Shown: positions 1-7,843, counted from the stretch's first letter. The stretch: 64,000 nucleotides of DNA from Sphaerisporangium perillae (GCF_023276435.1 NZ_JALLPO010000030.1:61139-125138); one strand, 5' to 3'. The notes: a model not told the origin generated them from the letters alone. Translations and numbers: made by a program.

Positions 1-201
1 CTCCCGCCGCAACCACTCGGTCAGGTCCGCGAGCCGGTCCACGATCTCCCACGTGCGGGTACAGCGCATCCGGTCGAGCCCCGCCAGGGGCAGGCCCGCG
101 ACGCGGACCGCGAAGACCGGCGACACGGCATAATTTCGATCGGCGAGCCTTATCGGGTCGCCGCCCCCGGCAGCGGGGGCGGCCTGCGTTACATGAGTCA
201 A
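1..201 (-). CDS. LanB-type dehydratase, N-terminal part (cut by window edge)
   Basis: Only 67 codons are present. After a Gly/Ala-rich start the protein reads FAVRVAGLPLAGLDRM and later WEIVDRLADLTEWLRRE, which resembles the N-terminus of lantibiotic/thiopeptide dehydratases (TbtB/PbtB-type glutamylation subunits, which use Glu-tRNA to activate Ser/Thr of a RiPP precursor). I place the start at TTG (199-201) because a GAGGAG motif lies 9 bases upstream (211-216 on the other strand); a GTG at 124-126 in the same frame is an alternative. It is the last visible gene of the minus-strand RiPP operon, directly after the precursor gene, which fits a Ser/Thr dehydration role. The family call rests on a short stretch and on context; whether it is a full or split LanB cannot be seen. 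Confidence 0.65.
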   Translation of the reverse strand, partial: MTHVTQAAPAAGGGDPIRLADRNYAVSPVFAVRVAGLPLAGLDRMRCTRTWEIVDRLADLTEWLRRE

Positions 202-231
202 CGGAACGCGCTCCTCGTGTGGTTCGCCGGG

Positions 232-268
232 GGGCCGAGGGCGCCCGTGGCGTGGGCGCCCTCGGCCC
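232..268 (-). terminator. Strong hairpin between precursor and dehydratase genes (attenuator-like)
   Basis: A perfect 15-bp inverted repeat (arms 232-246 and 254-268, starting GGGCCGAGGGCG) with a 7-base loop lies just downstream of the precursor stop and upstream of the dehydratase ribosome site. There is no clear T-run, so partial termination or mRNA 3'-end stabilisation is the likely role. In RiPP operons such hairpins often raise the precursor to enzyme transcript ratio. Confidence 0.6.
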
Positions 269-333
269 TGCTCATCTCACCGGCGGGCCTGTGGGCTCAC
301 CGGTCCCGATCGCCGCCCTGGGCGTCGCGGGGC

Positions 334-513
334 TTACGCCTCCGGCGCCCAGCAGCTGGTGGCCGACAGGTAGGACGAGCAATAGCCGGTGTAGGAGGAA
401 GCGCCGGTCTCGATGGTGCCGTGGCCCTCCACCACGATGGAGTCGGCGGACAGCACGTCGATGGAGTCCACCTCCAGACCGCGCAGGTCGAGCTTCAGGC
501 CGTCGTTGTTCAT
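334..513 (-). CDS. Thiopeptide-type RiPP precursor peptide
   Basis: A 59-residue peptide with a strong AAGGAG ribosome site before its ATG. Residues 1-38 form an acidic leader (LDLRGLEVDSIDVLSADS, then VVEGHGTIETGA). The GHGxxExGA-S boundary matches what I recall of thiomuracin/GE2270-type leaders (GHGMxEVGAS). The predicted core, residues 39-59, begins SSYTGYCSSYLSATSCW and ends APEA. It has seven Ser, two Thr, only two Cys, three Tyr and one Trp, so it is much poorer in Cys than known thiopeptide cores. It lies between the azoline dehydrogenase and the LanB gene in an operon with RRE/ThiF-like and YcaO proteins, supporting azole formation plus dehydration. A small hairpin (561-583) precedes it. 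Leader type is fairly sure; the final scaffold (pyridine macrocycle or linear azole peptide) cannot be decided here. Confidence 0.85.
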   Translation of the reverse strand: MNNDGLKLDLRGLEVDSIDVLSADSIVVEGHGTIETGASSYTGYCSSYLSATSCWAPEA

Positions 514-587
514 GTTTGTCTCCTTCTGAGAATGGTCACTGCGTCTTCGCTTGGGCGCGGGCCGTGAACCATGTGGTCACGGCGTCA

Positions 588-2264
588 TCAGGGAGTGGGC
601 GTCACCTCCTCGCGTGAGCCGGGCGGGATCTGGCGGGCCAGGAGCGGCCCGCCGGTCAGGGGCGTGCCCATCACCAGGAAGGACAGGCTCCGCAGCGGGG
701 TTCCGGCGATCCCGAGCACCTCGTCGGTGGTGTCGTTCACGCCGTCGGAGTGGATGCGCGCGGCCAGGCCCAGCGCGGCGGCGGCCAGCGCGGCCCGCTG
801 GGTGACCAGGCCCGCCTCGATCTGCTGCAGGCGGTACCACCGGTCGCCGAACAGGCCGACGCCCGCCAGCGGGTCGCCCACGGGGACGAGCACGGCGGCG
901 GCCCCGCGCAGCGCGAGCCGGGTGTTGGCCAGCAGGCGTCCGGTGGCCACGGCGGCCACCCGGTCCGCGCCGGCGACCTCGCCCAGCACCCGCGCCTCCG
1001 GGTCGTACCAGTACGCGCCGCGGGGCAGCCCGTCCACCCTCAGGGCCAGCAGGCACACGGCGGTCGCCGCGGGTCCCTCCCCGGCTCCGGGCAGGTCGCC
1101 GGGGTACCCGCCGCCCGCGGCCGCCAGGATCGCGCCGAGCGCGCCTCCCGGGAAAGGGGCGGGCCGGTACCCGGCCGGCGGGGACGCGCGTCGCGGCACC
1201 CCCGCCGCCGGCCGCACCCCGGGTGCCGGCTCCGGCGCGGGGACGGTGGCGCCGGGCTCCACCGGCGGGCAGGGCAGCAGCCGAGCCGGAGAGGAGGGGC
1301 CGGGGGCGTGGCCGACCGTGCCGGCCCGGTGCAGGGCGGCGGCCGGGCCCTCGAGCATCGGCAGGGGGAGCGGCGCGCTCTCCCTGGCGGCCGGTCGCCA
1401 GAGTGGCGGGCCGTCCACGGGGCACGGCGCGCCGTCCGGGGCCGCGAGGGGCCTGAGCGGCGTGCCCGGGTCGCCCGCGGTCCGAGACCGGGGGAGGGGC
1501 GCGGCGTCCCGGGCGGTGCCGTGCGATCCCGCGGCGAGTCCGGATGGCAGCGTGAGCGTGAGCACGGCCAGCGCGGCCTCCCGCGCGCCGTCGAGCCCGA
1601 GCAGGCGGTCGACCTCCCCGTCCGGGAACCGCAGGTGGGCACGGGTGGCCAGGCCCAGCCGCCCGGCGACGGCCAGCGCCTGGGCGAGGAGCACGCCGGT
1701 CTCCTGGCACATCAGGCGGTAGCCGAAGTCGCCGTACTTGAACATCGACCGCCAGAACACCGCGGACAGCACGAGCGTGACGTCCGGCGCCGGCGAGTCC
1801 GCGAGCAGGCCGGTGAGAGCCGGGGTGTGGTCGCCCTCCCGCACGCGTTCCAGCGCGTGGTGCACCGGGTCGTAGTGGTACAGGGCGGCGGGCAGACCGG
1901 GGACGCGGGGTTCCCCGGCCGCGACGTACGCCTCGATGGGGTACAGCCCGCCCCCCGAGGGCGCCGGGCGGCCGGCGAGGAGGATCGGCGGCTCGCCCAG
2001 CGGGCCGCCGAGGTCGTCCAACTGGTGGAACCACACGACCCTGGCCACGCCGAGCAGCTCCCGCAGGAGCTCGCCGATCAGGTCGAGGGCCGCGCCCTCC
2101 CGGGTGGTGCCCCAGGGCAGGACGGCGCGCTCGGCCTCCGGGTAGCGCTTGTGCCGGGTGGGGGCGTTGGCCCGGTCGATGGAGAGCGGGCCCCGGTTCC
2201 GCATCGCGGCCAGGTAGCGGCGGGTGGCGTCGCCGGGCGCGTTCGTCGCCGTGGTGCCGTGCAT
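588..2264 (-). CDS. Azoline dehydrogenase (SagB/TbtE-like, nitroreductase fold)
   Basis: A 558-residue protein of the SagB/McbC type of FMN-dependent oxidoreductase, which oxidises thiazoline/oxazoline to thiazole/oxazole. The N-terminal region has the family-like segment RGPLSIDRANAPTRHKRYP and then LYPIEAYVA. A second nitroreductase-like half follows a Pro/Ala-rich linker (about residues 255-360), with AVCLLALRVDGLPRGAYWYD and a flavin-domain tail QQIEAGLVTQRAALAAAALGL, the double-domain layout seen in thiopeptide dehydrogenases. It follows the YcaO gene by 60 bases and precedes the precursor by 74. The start ATG has a GAGG motif about 9 bases upstream. Family assignment is good; substrate identity is inferred from the neighbouring precursor. 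Confidence 0.8.
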   Translation of the reverse strand: MHGTTATNAPGDATRRYLAAMRNRGPLSIDRANAPTRHKRYPEAERAVLPWGTTREGAALDLIGELLRELLGVARVVWFHQLDDLGGPLGEPPILLAGRPAPSGGGLYPIEAYVAAGEPRVPGLPAALYHYDPVHHALERVREGDHTPALTGLLADSPAPDVTLVLSAVFWRSMFKYGDFGYRLMCQETGVLLAQALAVAGRLGLATRAHLRFPDGEVDRLLGLDGAREAALAVLTLTLPSGLAAGSHGTARDAAPLPRSRTAGDPGTPLRPLAAPDGAPCPVDGPPLWRPAARESAPLPLPMLEGPAAALHRAGTVGHAPGPSSPARLLPCPPVEPGATVPAPEPAPGVRPAAGVPRRASPPAGYRPAPFPGGALGAILAAAGGGYPGDLPGAGEGPAATAVCLLALRVDGLPRGAYWYDPEARVLGEVAGADRVAAVATGRLLANTRLALRGAAAVLVPVGDPLAGVGLFGDRWYRLQQIEAGLVTQRAALAAAALGLAARIHSDGVNDTTDEVLGIAGTPLRSLSFLVMGTPLTGGPLLARQIPPGSREEVTPTP

Positions 2265-2324
2265 CCGGTCTGCCTCGCTTCCTTGCCGGTTCTGCGGATT
2301 CCTGGTGAGCGGGGGCGGCCGCGG

Positions 2325-4307
2325 TCAGGGGAAGGGGTGCGGGTACGGGTTCAGCTGGTCGGGCCGCAGGTCGTCGTCCCGGTAGCCGAGCCGCCGGGGC
2401 AGGGACAGCAGCCGCGGCAGGCCGTGGGTGCGCCGGTGCCGGTGCCCGAACGTCATGGGCATCGCCCCCGGCACGATGACCTTCGCGGCGGAGAAGCCAC
2501 CCGCCCGGGCCTCGGGAGAGGTGATGTCGACGGCGATCACGTCCAGGCCGCTCGCCAGGTAGCGCCCGGCCAGCTCGGCGAGGTCCGCCGTCAGGTCGTC
2601 GTGCTCGGGCCAGCCGAGCCGCGCCGTGACCTCCGCCACCGTGAGCGCGGGCCCCTCCAGCGGGAGGAAGCCCAGCCGCCCGGACGCCTCCGGGTGGCCG
2701 TAGAGCAGGGGATGGTGCTCCAGGAGCCGCACCTGGCCGGAGTCGGCCGCCAGCCGGGCCGCCTGCTCCGGGTCGTACCGCTCGATGTGCCCCTCCAGCA
2801 TCGGGCCGAGGTCGTCGAGCGCCCGGCGCAGCGCCTCCTCCGGCGACAGGTGGGCGGCGGTGCCGCACAGCGCCCGCGGGCGGTCCGGCCGGCCCGTCGC
2901 CTCGACGGCCATCACCCAGAACACCGGCACCCGCTGCTCCAGCATGGCGGCGAACGCGTGGACGTCGTAGCCGAGCCGGTCCCGCACCCGCTGGGCGATC
3001 ATGGGGATGCGCCGGTCGGCCGCCGACGCCAGGTCGACGCGGGGGATGGGCATCCGGGCGTACCACGTGGTGAGGAACGCGTCCCGCTCGGCCACCTCCA
3101 GCAGCCCGTACAGGATCGCCTCGGCCGGGTGGCCGCCGAGGGCGCACCCGTTTGAGCACTCGTAGGCGAACCCTGGGTCGTCCGCCGGGCGCGGCCCGAA
3201 GTACGCGTAGCTCTCCGGCACCAGCACCGGCTCGTCGCGGCGGAACGAGTACCCCCACACCCATGACGTGGGCCGCTCCGGATGGAAGCGGGCGAACCAG
3301 AAATCGGGCTGGTCGTACCAGTCGTCGGGGTACAGGCCCAGGGTCCGCGGGTCGAGGGCGCGGTCGGCGATGTCGGCGTACGCGGCGCGCACGACGGTGC
3401 GCCGCCCGCGCGGATGGATGCCGGCTATCCGCTCCACGGCCTCGGCCAGCGCGGTCGCCCGGGCGGAGGCGAAGTCGTCGCTGCGGCCATACCCGTGGTG
3501 GCTCTCGTGCGCGGTCCGCGCCGGGCTGAGCCGGGCGACCGCCATTGGGCCGCCGCCGCGCTCCTCCGCGACCAGGGCCTGCACGATCCCGGTCTCCGGG
3601 TCGACGAACCGCCGTTCCAGCTCCGCCGCCCTGTCGCTGATGCCACCGACCCGGAAGGCCGCCGGGTGCGGCTTGGGCGCCGGCGCCGGGATGTAGCGGC
3701 CGGCGTCCGGGCCGTCGTACGGCCGGGCGCCGCAGTCCGGGCACAGCGGGTCGGGCAGGAACGGGTGGCGGCGCACCGCTCCGGTCGGCACGCGCATTCT
3801 GAGCAGCGCGCCGGTGGTCCGTGCGGACCCGGGGTCGTGCCGCAGCCGGTCCACCTCGTCGGCCACCAGCGCCGCGACCGCCTTCGTGACGAGCGGCGTG
3901 AGGAGGGCGCAGGGCCGGGTGTCCAGCTCCGCGCCGAACCGCTCGCGCAGCGCGTCGCGCCCCACCGCGTCGGGCCGGTTGCCGGCACGCCGCCGCGCGA
4001 CGCAGGTCGGGCAGCCCGGCCGGGGCGGGCGCGCCGCCGGGCCGACCAGCACCCAGCCGGCGTCGACCCGGACCGGCAGCCACGGTGCACCCTGCGCGGC
4101 CGCCCGCCGCGCCACCGCGGGGTACGGCCGGACGTCGTCCGCGTCGCTCGCGACGACGATCGCCGCGCAGCCGGGACGGGCCGGCCCGGCGGGTTCGGCG
4201 GCCGCGAAGGCCGAGCGGATCGCCGCGTGCAGCCTGCCCGTTCCCAGCACGGTCACCGGCCCCGGCGGTTCGGCGGGCGCGGTCGTCGAGGCGGTCTCAG
4301 TCGTCAA
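2325..4307 (-). CDS. YcaO cyclodehydratase of azole-forming RiPP (TbtG-like)
   Basis: About 660 residues. The N-terminal third is ThiF/E1-like with paired zinc-type cysteines (CPTC and CPDC); the C-terminal two thirds are a YcaO domain containing ATALAEAVERIAG and the ECSNGCALGG segment. It ends in a PYPHPFP tail, the PxPxP C-terminus known from azoline-forming YcaO proteins. These enzymes use ATP to cyclise Cys/Ser/Thr side chains onto the backbone, with an RRE-bearing partner holding the leader. The reading frame continues upstream of the proposed start but only as an out-of-frame shadow of the preceding gene. I choose TTG at 4305-4307, overlapping that gene's stop by 11 bases (translational coupling); a GTG near 4250 is possible. 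Its position second in the operon fits a partner role with the preceding protein. Confidence 0.85.
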   Translation of the reverse strand: MTTETASTTAPAEPPGPVTVLGTGRLHAAIRSAFAAAEPAGPARPGCAAIVVASDADDVRPYPAVARRAAAQGAPWLPVRVDAGWVLVGPAARPPRPGCPTCVARRRAGNRPDAVGRDALRERFGAELDTRPCALLTPLVTKAVAALVADEVDRLRHDPGSARTTGALLRMRVPTGAVRRHPFLPDPLCPDCGARPYDGPDAGRYIPAPAPKPHPAAFRVGGISDRAAELERRFVDPETGIVQALVAEERGGGPMAVARLSPARTAHESHHGYGRSDDFASARATALAEAVERIAGIHPRGRRTVVRAAYADIADRALDPRTLGLYPDDWYDQPDFWFARFHPERPTSWVWGYSFRRDEPVLVPESYAYFGPRPADDPGFAYECSNGCALGGHPAEAILYGLLEVAERDAFLTTWYARMPIPRVDLASAADRRIPMIAQRVRDRLGYDVHAFAAMLEQRVPVFWVMAVEATGRPDRPRALCGTAAHLSPEEALRRALDDLGPMLEGHIERYDPEQAARLAADSGQVRLLEHHPLLYGHPEASGRLGFLPLEGPALTVAEVTARLGWPEHDDLTADLAELAGRYLASGLDVIAVDITSPEARAGGFSAAKVIVPGAMPMTFGHRHRRTHGLPRLLSLPRRLGYRDDDLRPDQLNPYPHPFP

Positions 4308-6306
4308 GGAGCACGACCTGGGTGACGAAGGGGAGCAGCCGGGCCGCTTCGGGGTCGCCGTCGAGCGGCACCGCCACCGGCACCCTGCCCGCCGCGCGGA
4401 GGGCGGCCGCCATGACCCGTACGGCCTCCGCCGGGTCGCCGGGCGGCGCCCACAGGGGGCGGGCGCCGGAGTACGCGCTCTGCCGTTCGGTCCGGGACTG
4501 CCGGCGCAGCAGCAGCCGTTCCAGTCCGTCCCGCAGGGCGGCCTGCGCCGTGGCGGCCGCTGACACCAGCGGCGGGTGGCCGGGGACGGTGAATGCCAGG
4601 GCGGGCACGCCGAGCATGGAAGTGCAATCGCGGACGTCCGGCGCCTCGCCGGCCAGCGCGAGCTGGCGCGCCAGCGCACCCGCCACCGGGTCGGACGCGT
4701 AGCCGGCCGGCGGGTTCGCTCCGGCGCCGCCCGCCGTGCCGGTCGGCGGGCGCGCGGCCAGCAGTGCCTCGCAGTGGGTCCGCAGCCCGGCGGCGACCGC
4801 CTCGTCCCAGCTCAGGCCGGCCCCGGCGCCGTCGGGAACCCGGAGGCCGCCGGTCCCGGCGAGCCGGAGGGCCGCCGCCGGCACCGGGCGCGGCCGGCCG
4901 TCCGGCAGCTCCGCGCCCCACACTTCCTCGCCGTCGGCACCCGCGCCCGCGAGGACGCCGTACGTGGCCAGCGCGGCCAGCAGGCAGCGCAGCCGCGCCG
5001 TGCGCCGGTCCTCGCCCCACCCGACGGCCCGCGGGGGCGGCGCCCAGCGGGGCAGCGCGCCGAGCGGGTCGGAGACGGTGGCCTGACAGACGGACAGCGG
5101 GGTCTGCGCCAGCCCCTCCTCGTCCAGCGTGCCGACGAGGCCCAGCCGGGAGTCGACCACCTCTGCCGCCCGGTCGAGCAGCTCCGCGGCGCCGAGCGGC
5201 GCGGCCGACGCCAGGAACTCGACCGCGGCCCGAACCCCCTCGGGTCCTCGAACCGCGTCCGGGTCCCGGGGCGTCTCGAGACCCTGATCGCCATCGGGTC
5301 CCCGGGCCTTACGGGTGCCCGCGAGGGGATGCCGGACGAACCGGTGTGGGACGGCGTCGAGGTTGCGCAGGTCGACCCGGGTGAGCTGGGGTTTCGCGCC
5401 CGCGCCGATGGCGTCGAGACCGGTCAGATGGGAGAAGCAGGCCAGGGCGTGCATGGCGGCGACCACCGTGGGCACCGGGCCCGTCAGCCAGTCCTCGCCG
5501 GAGTGGGGCGGGGTCGCGGCCGGCAAGGCGGACAACCGGTGCCAGCCCGACTCCACGGCCGTCACCGAGGGCCTGCCCACCTGGCTGAGCCACACCTCCG
5601 TAGGCCGGACAAGGGCCTGCCCCACGGCGATGCCGGCCGCCTCGCAGGCGCGGGCCGTGGTCACGAGCGCGTCGATGTCCGCGCACACGTGGAGCAGGAC
5701 GTCGGCTTCCTCGGCGATCGCGCGGGGAAGGGCGTCGCCGGTGAGGGGGAGGATCCGTACCTCCTGCCCAGGATCGCGGCGGGCCCGGTCTCGGGCCTGG
5801 CGGATCGCCGCGGTGTCCGGGCAGATCACGCTGATCCGCCGCCAGCCGGAGCCGGCGCACGCCTCCAGCAGCGCCGCTTGCAGCGGGCCGTCGCCCGCCA
5901 GTACCAACCGGGAACGGCGGAGCCGCTCGAACCGCCACTCGGGGGAGTCGAGCACATAGCCGATGAAGGCGATCTCCTCCGCGTACGTGCGCCGTTCGGC
6001 CTCGGTCAGGCCGTGGGGCCGCGCCTGCCGGGCGTCCACGACGAACCGTTGCTCCGCCAGCCGGCGGACCAGGCTCTCGACCATGTCCCGCTTGTCGCCG
6101 GGGAGTTGCGCGGTCAGCTCCGCCAGGGTGTGCTCTCCGGTCAGCGCCGGAGCCAGCCTGGCGAGCCAGGCGTACGCTTGGCGTCCCCGCAGCGTGCAGG
6201 ATCCGTAGTCGCCGTGTACATAAACCCCATCCGGGCATTCGGCGAAACGGACATCGTCGTTTAATCGCGGTCGCATCGCCGTATCGGCGTGTGGGAGCGC
6301 TCCCAT
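4297..6306 (-). CDS. Ocin-ThiF-like RiPP leader-binding protein with RRE (TbtF-like)
   Basis: A protein of 669 residues from the ATG at 6306, or 659 from the ATG at 6276. The first about 85 residues of the shorter form (RPRLNDDVRFAECPDGVYVHG, then LRGRQAYAWLARLAP and TLAELTAQL) look like a PqqD-type RiPP recognition element, which grips the precursor leader. A ThiF/E1-like region follows (RRSRLVLAGDGPLQAALLEACAGSG), and the C-terminal half looks like a degenerate YcaO/partner domain (GWGEDRRTARLRCLLAALA). This layout fits the F proteins of thiopeptide clusters, which recruit precursor to the YcaO enzyme. It is the first gene of the operon. The predicted promoter places transcription start at or next to 6306, so the transcript is either leaderless or uses 6276; the operator overlaps codons 1-5 of the long form. 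Confidence 0.78.
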   Translation of the reverse strand: MGALPHADTAMRPRLNDDVRFAECPDGVYVHGDYGSCTLRGRQAYAWLARLAPALTGEHTLAELTAQLPGDKRDMVESLVRRLAEQRFVVDARQARPHGLTEAERRTYAEEIAFIGYVLDSPEWRFERLRRSRLVLAGDGPLQAALLEACAGSGWRRISVICPDTAAIRQARDRARRDPGQEVRILPLTGDALPRAIAEEADVLLHVCADIDALVTTARACEAAGIAVGQALVRPTEVWLSQVGRPSVTAVESGWHRLSALPAATPPHSGEDWLTGPVPTVVAAMHALACFSHLTGLDAIGAGAKPQLTRVDLRNLDAVPHRFVRHPLAGTRKARGPDGDQGLETPRDPDAVRGPEGVRAAVEFLASAAPLGAAELLDRAAEVVDSRLGLVGTLDEEGLAQTPLSVCQATVSDPLGALPRWAPPPRAVGWGEDRRTARLRCLLAALATYGVLAGAGADGEEVWGAELPDGRPRPVPAAALRLAGTGGLRVPDGAGAGLSWDEAVAAGLRTHCEALLAARPPTGTAGGAGANPPAGYASDPVAGALARQLALAGEAPDVRDCTSMLGVPALAFTVPGHPPLVSAAATAQAALRDGLERLLLRRQSRTERQSAYSGARPLWAPPGDPAEAVRVMAAALRAAGRVPVAVPLDGDPEAARLLPFVTQVVLLDD
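6292..6305 (-). promoter_or_regulatory. CebR-type palindromic operator at the RiPP operon start
   Basis: The 14-bp sequence TGGGAGCGCTCCCA is a perfect palindrome identical to the consensus known for CebR, the LacI-family cellobiose/cellotriose repressor of Streptomyces. It begins 7 bases after the predicted -10 box, where a repressor would block initiation. That a CebR-like protein binds here is inferred from the sequence match; no intact LacI-family gene lies in the window. Confidence 0.75.
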
Positions 6307-6312
6307 GGACCC

Positions 6313-6341
6313 ATATTAAGATCTTATGACCAAAATGTAAA
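6313..6341 (-). promoter_or_regulatory. Sigma-70-like promoter of the RiPP operon
   Basis: On the minus strand a TTTACA -35 box (6336-6341) and a TAATAT -10 box (6313-6318) are separated by exactly 17 bases, in an AT-rich island that stands out from the GC-rich surroundings. Initiation is expected near 6304-6307, directly on the CebR-type palindrome. The rest of the 357-base gap up to 6663 holds no gene I can support; a weak TAGAAT at 6367-6372 could serve rightward transcription. Confidence 0.7.
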
Positions 6342-6663
6342 TCTTCCGCCGGCTCCCCTTGGTGTGTAGAATTCCGGGTTTCGCGGATCGGTGTTTCGAT
6401 TACCTGGGATCGGCGGATTGTCGGAGCTCGGTGCGATGCTGTCGTCGTGTCACTTCGTCTACGTTGCGAGAACGCCGTCCGCCTCGGCGCCGCCCGCCGC
6501 ATTGACGAGTGCCTCGACCCGGCCATCGCCCGGTTCAGAGCCCGGTCGACCTGGCTCGGCCGGGCCGTGGAGAAGGTCAGGAACGGCGAGCTGCCGTAAA
6601 ACCGCTTGACCCTCCCCCCACGTGAGCCTTCACGCTGGTGTCCCCCCGAAACACGGAGAAAGC

Positions 6664-7623
6664 ATGATCATCGAAGCGCGAGACCTGCGCAAGACCTTCG
6701 TCGTCAAACGACGGCGAGGCAAGAGAGAGGAGGTCGAGGCCGTCCGGGGCATCGACCTGGAGGTCGAGCCGGGCGAGGTCTTCGCCGTGCTCGGGCCGAA
6801 CGGCGCGGGCAAGACCACCACGGTCCGGATGCTCGCCACCTTCACCGCTCCCACGTCGGGAACCGCCCGCGTCGCCGGGTTCGACGTGGCCAAGGAGGCC
6901 GCCAAGGTCCGGGAGAACATCGGCTACGTCAGCCAGGCCGGCGGCATCGACGAGATCGCCCCCGGGATCGAGAGCCTGCTCCTCGCGGCCCGGCTCAGTG
7001 GGATGTCCCGCAAGCAGGCCCAGGCCAGGGCGGACGAACTGCTGACCGCGTTCAGCCTGACCGAGATCGCGAACCGTCCGGCGAAGACGCTTTCCGGCGG
7101 TCAGAAGCGCCGCTTCGCGATCGCCGTCGGGCTGGTGACCGCGCCGCCGCTGATCTTCCTGGACGAGCCGACCACCGGTCTCGACCCACAGAACCGGGCC
7201 AACCTCTGGGACGAGGTCCGCAAGTTGCGCGAGCAGGGCACCAGCGTGCTGCTCACCACGCACTATCTGGACGAGGCCGACGCGCTCTGCGACCGGCTTG
7301 TCATCGTCGACCAGGGCAAGATCGTCGCCGAGGGCACGCCGGAGGGCCTCAAAAAGGAGGTCGCGGGCGACGTCGTCACGCTCCGCCTGGAGGGCACGGC
7401 CGCCGCCCGGGACCTCCTGGCCTCGCAGCCGTACATCAAAGAGGTCCACGCCGAGGACGGCATCCTGCGCGCGTATCTCGACGACGGCGAGCACGGCCTG
7501 CCGCACATGCTGCGGACGCTCGAGGAGCACAGCCTGGGCATCCAGTCGATCTCCCTGGACCGGGCCACCCTCGACGACGTGTTCCTCAAGCACACCGGCC
7601 GCTCCCTCCGCGACGCGGCCTGA
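6664..7623 (+). CDS. ABC transporter ATP-binding protein, DrrA-like
   Basis: A 319-residue nucleotide-binding subunit of a two-component drug exporter. It has a Walker A (GPNGAGKTTT), signature LSGGQKRR, Walker B with FLDEPTTGLDP, the H-loop TTHYLDEADALCD, and the C-terminal DrrA-type extension ending in LDDVFLKHTGRSLRD. The ATG has a GGAG motif 8 bases upstream. It pairs with the ABC-2 permease at 7844. It lies next to the RiPP cluster but on the opposite strand with its own start region, so a role in exporting or giving immunity to the RiPP is plausible but unproven. Confidence 0.88.
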   Translation: MIIEARDLRKTFVVKRRRGKREEVEAVRGIDLEVEPGEVFAVLGPNGAGKTTTVRMLATFTAPTSGTARVAGFDVAKEAAKVRENIGYVSQAGGIDEIAPGIESLLLAARLSGMSRKQAQARADELLTAFSLTEIANRPAKTLSGGQKRRFAIAVGLVTAPPLIFLDEPTTGLDPQNRANLWDEVRKLREQGTSVLLTTHYLDEADALCDRLVIVDQGKIVAEGTPEGLKKEVAGDVVTLRLEGTAAARDLLASQPYIKEVHAEDGILRAYLDDGEHGLPHMLRTLEEHSLGIQSISLDRATLDDVFLKHTGRSLRDAA

Positions 7624-7630
7624 CCTCTTA

Positions 7631-7830
7631 GGACGTCCGTCAACGACCCCGGCCTGAAGGCCGGGGCTTCGGCAGTTTCAACATCGCCACCCGGCACGGC
7701 CTCGTGCAGGGCATCCACCACCGCCATGTCCGCCTGCTTCAAAGAGCGGACGGCTACGGCTCCGCAACCCAACCGGAAGCGCGGCACTGTTCCGCGTTTC
7801 CTGCCCCGCCTGAAAGCGGGGGTATCCAGC
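7631..7830 (+). mobile_element. Small element with IS200/IS605-like end hairpins
   Basis: About 200 bases separating the two exporter genes. It carries two similar hairpins in the same orientation: CCCCGGCC-TGAA-GGCCGGGG at 7647-7666 and CCCCGC-CTGAAA-GCGGGG at 7804-7821, the second followed by GGTATCC. Hairpins of this kind flank TnpB-type IS200/IS605 elements in actinomycetes, from memory. No transposase or TnpB coding remains, so this would be a non-autonomous or decayed copy. Its right end runs into the AAGGAG ribosome site used by the permease gene. The transposon origin is a moderate-confidence reading. Confidence 0.4.
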
Positions 7831-7843
7831 TTAAGGAGATTAG

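Noticed and set aside
561..583. GCCGTGA…TCACGGC hairpin before the precursor gene as a regulator operator
   Set aside because: Only 7-bp arms with an asymmetric centre; more likely a minor RNA hairpin between dehydrogenase and precursor genes.
750..3155. An 800-codon plus-strand frame opposite the RiPP enzymes
   Set aside because: Low-complexity Gly/Arg/Ala/Val translation without motifs; antisense shadow of the minus-strand genes.
577..4083. A very long minus-strand open frame of over 1100 codons across the dehydrogenase and YcaO genes
   Set aside because: Extremely Arg/Gly/Ala/Pro-rich translation, out of frame with two genes that have clear family motifs; a high-GC shadow frame.
6447..6599. 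A 50-codon frame from GTG (…IDECLDPAIARFRARSTWLG…) upstream of the DrrA-like gene
   Set aside because: No ribosome site and no recognised family; it may be a fragment, but nothing supports expression.
7647..7666. Reading the hairpin between the DrrA- and DrrB-like genes as a simple transcription terminator
   Set aside because: It lies inside an operon, has no T-run, and a second related hairpin in the same orientation sits at the other end; an element-end origin explains both better.
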